Below are positions 59,182 to 64,000 of a stretch of DNA of 64,000 bases, piece after piece. The notes beneath the pieces were generated by a model. The model was not told the origin of the DNA, did not search any database, and saw nothing but the letters and a program-made list of their open reading frames with translations. The stretch comes from Hyphodiscus hymeniophilus (lineage: Eukaryota > Ascomycota > Leotiomycetes > Helotiales > Hyphodiscaceae). The number at the start of each line of letters is the position of its first letter. The stretch's first letter is position 1. The stretch covers positions 868,001-932,000 of the forward strand of contig VNKQ01000017.1 of NCBI GenBank assembly GCA_016508695.1. The letters run 5' to 3'. Made by a program: the position numbers and the translations under genes.

Positions 59182-59597
59182 GTAGTTGGACCCCCATCCT
59201 CAGCCGGAATATTGCTTAGAAAAAGCAATATTCAGATACAAAGCTCGTGTTGCTCAACACCTCAAGAGCATCATCACAATCCTAAATCCTAATAGCCACA
59301 GTACTGCCAGTGCTGCCACAAGCAAGGCTGAAGTCGTTCAGTGATCACTTCTCCTACATTTCCACATTCAGGTGTTGAGAAGTGTACATGGTCTGAGGAC
59401 ACTCTTATTGTAATCCTTACCTCGTTCCGCTCACTTGTCCTCTAAGTTCTAAAGCTTTGCAATATATAGAAACAGACACATCCTAAGACCGCCAATCCGG
59501 AGAACATTTTTTATCTCATATAACAACTCCAGCACTTTGACAAGTCGTCAAGCTTGACAAAAGACATCATCCTCTAAAAGTCACAACAACTATCAAG
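59182..59597. other. Promoter and leader of the alkenal reductase gene
   Basis: About 415 bases between the MITE and the start codon. No further repeat is seen. Confidence 0.5.
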
Positions 59598-60781
59598 ATG
59601 GTCGAGAACAAATCCCTCATTCTCGCCAAGCACCCTATAGCCTTGCCCATTGTCGGAGAAGACCTAGTTGTCAAATCCGCACCTTTTGATCTTGAGCAAG
59701 CATCGCCCGAAGGCGGACTGATCCTCAAAACGAACTATGTCTCCTATGATCCCTACCAGCGCGGCCGCAGTGAGCTCTCCCATCTCCCATTCCATCATGT
59801 GAGGACTAACAAGCCAGTGAAACCCAACCCCGCATCCCACAGCACCGGATTCGTCCTTGGAGAACCCATCACGAACAACGCCCTATCCACCGTGGTTTCC
59901 AGCTTCAATCCTCGCTTCAAGCAAGGCGACGTCGTGATCGGCAACTCGTCCTTTTCCCAGTACGTCCTCGTCCCCAAAGCACGAGCGGATAAAGATACAG
60001 AGTCCGCGGGTTTCTCCGTCGTTTCCAACCCCCTTGGCCTCGATCCCAAGATCTTCCTTGGTGCCCTCGGGATGCCTGGCCTGACAGCCTATTCCTCATT
60101 CTACGAGATCGGGAAACCAAAGAAAGGCGAAGCCATCTTCATTTCCGCTGCGAGTGGGGCGGTGGGACAGATTGTCGGGCAACTGGCGAAGAGAGAGGGC
60201 CTGGTTGTGATTGGGAGTGTAGGGAGCGAGGCAAAGCTGGAATTTATTAAAGAAACTCTGGGGTTTGATGCGGGATTTAACTATAAGACCGAGCAGCCGG
60301 AGCAGGCATTGAAGAGGCTTTTGAAGGAGTTGGGCAGAGAGGGTATTGACATTTATTATGATAATGTTGGAGGTGAGCAGCTTGATGCCGCGCTTGGGGC
60401 GTTGAGAAATTGGGGCCGCGTTGGTATGTTTTCCCCTTCCAGTCACTCACTTGATGGGTTTGGGCTCTGACATATAGAGCAGTCTGCTGCGGTTTCATCT
60501 CTCAGACTTCCAAGAGACCTGAAGATATCTACCGCCTTAAAAACGTTCAAGTCATCGTCGGCAAGCGCCTTAATCTCCGTGGGTTCGAAGTCTTCGACCC
60601 TGACTTTGGACCAAAGTATTCAGCTGAGCATCAGAAGAACATGCAGCGTTGGATCAAAGACGGAGAGATCAAAGTGCAGATGAGTGTCACCGAAGGGATT
60701 GAGCAATCAGCAGAGGGATTGGTCGGGATGCTGAAGGGGGAGAATTTTGGGAAAGCGGTGCTCAAGATTGCCGACCTGTGA
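59598..60781 (+). CDS. NADPH-dependent alkenal/enone reductase (MDR, leukotriene B4 dehydrogenase-like)
   Basis: Zinc-free medium-chain dehydrogenase of about 375 residues. Exons are 59598-60423 and 60480-60781, with the GT-AG intron restoring GRVAVCCGFISQTS. The start ATG opens MVENKSLILAKHP. The N-terminal catalytic domain shows VSYDPYQRGR, the usual signature of this group, and the nucleotide-binding fold carries SAASGAVGQIVGQLAK. The GIDIYYDNVGGEQLDAAL phrase and the C-terminal GENFGKAVLKI are typical too. These enzymes reduce the C=C of alpha,beta-unsaturated aldehydes or ketones using NADPH, often for detoxification. It converges with the TDT transporter, 126 bases apart. Confidence 0.93.
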
Positions 60782-60907
60782 GATCAATAGACATCTCATA
60801 CCCGTATCTGATCCATGAAGCGTGTCATAGCCAAGGTCAATTTCTTCGACTCACTTGAGACACTATCGCCTCACAATCAATTTTAAACAAGCCCTTGCAA
60901 AACCCAT

Positions 60908-62198
60908 TCATTGATCGTGATCCTCATCCTTTCCTGGCCACAGAATCTGTTTCTTCCAAACAGCCCTGATATGTGCCGCACCAACAAATAACCAGGTCAC
61001 TACCAGCAGAATCGTCATAACACTGGACAGCCACAGGATACCCTCACTCAAAAGCGCCCTCCCAATGTCAATCGTCACAATCGTAAAGCCTACATTTGGA
61101 AAGACGAAAGCCCACCACACGAGATGGAAACTCATGCCATCCTTTCTCGTTGCACCACAGATGACACTCACGAATGCGACGGAGAAGAACCAGAATGCTG
61201 TTGCCCAAAGGAAGACGGCTACAGAGAGAGCGACAATCCGGAATACATCCGCTATGATTTCGGGGTGGGAAATTGAGGAGATGCTTGTATATGAGGGGTA
61301 GATTCGAGGGAGATGCGAGGATATACCCAGCAGTGCAAGGCCGGTAAAGGAGGACGGGCCAACTGCTATAAACATTCCTGGTCGCAGGTTGGAATTCGGC
61401 AGGCCAGATGTCATGAGTCTGGCGAGATAGGGACCATACATGAATGTAGCCGTCAACATGCCTAACCCCTGGAATGTCACTCCTGCGACGAGAATAGGAA
61501 GTGCCTGGTCTGGGGGTTGACTTCCTCCCATCAAGCTTGCGAGCGTTCCACACAACATGACTGGGAATATGGGCAAGATCCAAGCCGGGGTCATTGACTG
61601 CAAAGTCAAAGGTTCTCCTGTGAAGAGGAAGTAATATTGTCCCACAGCCGTCAAGAACGTACAGGCCGCATATATCCAAAACAGAACACGCGAAGTTGTG
61701 ACAAGCCACGGCCCGCAATGAGGCACGCCGTACACTTGAGTGTTCGCTATTAGGTTCATGATCGATATGAAGAACGTTGGGACGAAGAGGGATTCGGTCG
61801 GATGTTGAAGAGAGGATAGGAAGGCTTGTGGGAAGAGCACGAAGCGCATTGTGATGCCAGTGCAAATAGACACGAAGAGGACGAGATCTAGAATGAAAAC
61901 TAGAATCTATCATTAGCCATATCCAACCACCCAGAATATACAGAAACCCACCTATTTCCCCAATAACTGTCAAGCCATCGAATCGATGCGGCGTACGTCC
62001 CAAGACCAGCGCAATACCTCCAGTTGACATGGTGGTCGTAAACCAAGCCCAAGTAAAATGATGCAATCGATCACTTATGCCCAGCTCGCCATGCAGAGTG
62101 TTATTGCTCATCCCCAATTCTCCCCTCTGCCCATCCAGGGAATTTGCATGATGCCGTGCATTGTGTCCATAGCTGTTCACACGAGCTGTCTCTGGCAT
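60908..62198 (-). CDS. TDT-family transporter (SLAC1/Mae1/Ssu1-like)
   Basis: About 412 residues from exons 62198-61952 and 61899-60908. The ATG opens MPETARVNSYGH. After a hydrophilic N-terminus come DRLHHFTWAWFTTTMSTGG and about ten membrane segments, in the arrangement of the tellurite-resistance/dicarboxylate transporter family. Further landmarks are TRFVL-type helix 3 (GITMRFVLFPQAF), WLVTTSRVLFWIY and FHLVWWAFVFPNVGFT. Members export sulfite (Ssu1) or carry C4-dicarboxylates (Mae1); the sequence alone does not separate these. It probably lies in the plasma membrane. The gene upstream is unrelated. Confidence 0.9.
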
Positions 62199-62800
62199 CC
62201 TTGCCTTTTCGCCCTCCGATGTTGGCTGTCACTTACTTCCAGAACTCGTCTTTGAAGACAACAGGCTCAATATCTCCATTTTGATGCCAATCGATTCGTC
62301 TGCGCCGGTCAAATTCATTGACGTATCGACCGGAGATGGGGATTGCTTCGCAACAAAATGGCTGACAGGAAAACCCTTGCTACAGTAGCGTACTAAGTCA
62401 TACACCCTGACAACGGCAGATTTGTACTTTAGACGCAAAACCACATTACCGAATTCGTGAATCCATTGACCTCTGAAATAGTAAGTTGTCGCTCATTTGT
62501 TGAGGTGTGGTTTTTGTCATGGGATGTTGCTTGGTGAGGCTAATGGAAATTTGGCCGCGGGAAGGACGAAAGGTCAGCCTCGTTTCATGAACTGCAAGGC
62601 TGAAGCATGCAAGGGGACGAGCGATTTTGTTCATCCCTCACATTTGACTCCATAAGGCTGCCCAACGAGTGATCTGACATAGAAAGGGACGTTTGAAAGT
62701 TCAAGCATAGACATTTGCATGTATCAATGACGTCTCACTGTGGAGAGGCTTGTTCGGAAGAGCTCTCTTTCGGAGTGGATCATATCTCGTCAATTCTAGA
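62199..62800. other. Intergenic region, no gene supported
   Basis: About 600 bases with the TDT promoter and the 3' end of the TAPT1-like gene. Short frames only. Confidence 0.5.
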
Positions 62801-64000
62801 CTACCAAATCCTTTTAGCAGACATCTCATAACGGCTGATCCTGCCAAAATCCTCCTTAGATCCCTTCTCAGCTTTCTCTCTCGCAGCTCGCTCTTTTTCC
62901 TTCAACTTCATCAGCGTATCAGGGTCATCCTCAAAGATGTATCGTCGCTTAGCATCATCGACCTCTATCATACCCCATCCGCCAACCCTCTTGCCGCCGG
63001 TATCATAATTGTTGTGTTCGCGCTTTTTCATGTTTCCATATCTGTTTCGCGCGAACTTCAACAAAAACATCCCCAGCACCAACTTGCATGCTAGCAGGAC
63101 AAAGAAAGCACCCAAAAAGAAAATCAGCATGGTCAGAGCTGAGATGAACTGGTCCATACTAGGCAGATACCAATGGGCCGAGGCAGTGGGATCAGGAATC
63201 CCCAGTGCACTCCGCCCTAGTGCTTTACGTATCATGTTATCGAAGTGTTCAAGGGCAGCCGTAGTAGCGGGAGATGTGCCTTCTGGGTCGACTGAGAGCG
63301 CCGTGGCGGTCGAGGGAATAGGGGGTGGGAGGTGGGTTGCAAGAAACATGTGATATGTTTGCACGGAGGAGCGGATGAAGAGACAGGAGAGTGGGATGAT
63401 AGGTAGACCGAGGCGTTTAATCAGGTTTTGGTTGACGAAAGCCTGGGACGTTAATGAGGAACATAAGACAGTAACTACGGACTTACGTTTGTGTAGTAAT
63501 CTTTTGCCAAGACATCGAGGTACCGTTGATAGACAGCCGGCTTCACGCAGTTGAATTTGCTGATATACGCATGCTTGATCCAGTCCACCAACATCTCGCT
63601 TCCGATCACGAGAAGGAATGGAGATAACACGTCGCCGGACCAACTGGGAAGGATCGTGAAGCTGTTTGGAATTAGGGAGTTGCTTCGCACAGGAACTTCA
63701 AAGTCTGCTCCGTCAGAACTGAATATGCTGAGTCCTCCAACCTCAACGATGTTCCGGAGTGCAATGATCGTCAGCATGAGCCATAGCTGAAATCGTTCCA
63801 CGACGTCGGCGCATGTGAGCTGGAAAATGTTGTCCTTCTCAAACTTCTTGAAAACAGTTGACTTGATCTCGACGAATTGATTTGACATCAGGAGAGTGAG
63901 GAGTGCATTAGAGTAAGAATTCACGGCAACGTTCAGAGTAATGACTTGATAGAACAAGGCAGTTGCGTGTATGACGTTGTAGATAAGAGCTAAGACGAAC
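62801..64000 (-). CDS. TAPT1/EMP65 family membrane protein (5' end off the window)
   Basis: The C-terminal part of a DUF747-type protein; the N-terminus lies beyond base 64000. The exon running from 64000 to 63487 is joined to 63442-62801 by a GT-AG intron. The frame stays open to the edge and reads LALIYNVIHATALFYQ upstream. Conserved features are TLNVAVNSYSNALLTLL, SNQFVEIKSTVFKKFEK, CADVVERFQLWLML, LVDWIKHAYISKFN and YLDVLAKDY, followed by two further hydrophobic segments and a charged C-terminus. Family members are ER membrane proteins; yeast Emp65 works in ER protein quality control with Slp1, and human TAPT1 acts in cilium and skeletal biology. The fungal role here is assumed to match yeast. 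Confidence 0.92.

Overview
The window is nuclear DNA of a filamentous ascomycete (Pezizomycotina). I suspect Leotiomycetes/Helotiales from the gene types, but sequence alone does not prove it. The signs are dense genes on both strands, short introns (mostly 41-100 nt, nearly all GT-AG), pyrimidine-rich leaders, and families typical of filamentous fungi: GPI cupredoxins, PTH11-like receptors, Ctr86/ataxin-10, CBM1 and CBM18 domains. Exon structures were rebuilt by hand from splice sites and reading frames. I support 28 protein genes, two of them cut by the window edges. I saw no rRNA or tRNA gene and no CRISPR.

Layout. 0-2.7 kb: end of a P450 and a GPI-anchored cupredoxin. 2.9-8.6 kb: housekeeping block with cytosolic lysyl-tRNA synthetase, COX15 (heme A synthase) and a nucleotide-sugar-type transporter. 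9-12.4 kb: a small secreted chitin/cellulose-binding protein and an intact ACC-synthase-like aminotransferase. 14-20.4 kb: a MAM3/CNNM protein and a Ctr86/ataxin-10 protein with an N-terminal CxxC pair. 21-32.5 kb: an accessory stretch with two MFS transporters, an O-methyltransferase, a PTH11-like receptor and an Old Yellow Enzyme. 33-44 kb: a GMPPA-type nucleotidyltransferase, a dynamin-like GTPase, two inverted-repeat elements and a lineage-type membrane protein of unknown function. 44-52 kb: a secreted G1-peptidase-like protein, then an enzyme group (NmrA-type reductase, PTS1 enoyl-CoA hydratase, VOC protein, P450). 52-64 kb: a secreted Ser/Ala-rich protein, TIM17, a DUF302 protein, a Tourist-like MITE, an alkenal reductase, a TDT-type transporter and a TAPT1/EMP65 protein running off the right edge.

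Main points. (1) Two genes (Old Yellow Enzyme and G1-peptidase-like) each need one extra base inside a run of five G to stay in frame. This is either a shared homopolymer error of the assembly or two real disruptions. (2) Two non-autonomous elements have clean target duplications: a 521-bp hAT-like element with poly-C in its termini and an 8-bp duplication, and a 261-bp Tourist/Harbinger-like foldback with a TTA duplication. A perfect 46-bp-arm hairpin lies beside the first. (3) The 45.7-51.8 kb enzyme group could be a small uncharacterised pathway, though no backbone synthase is visible.
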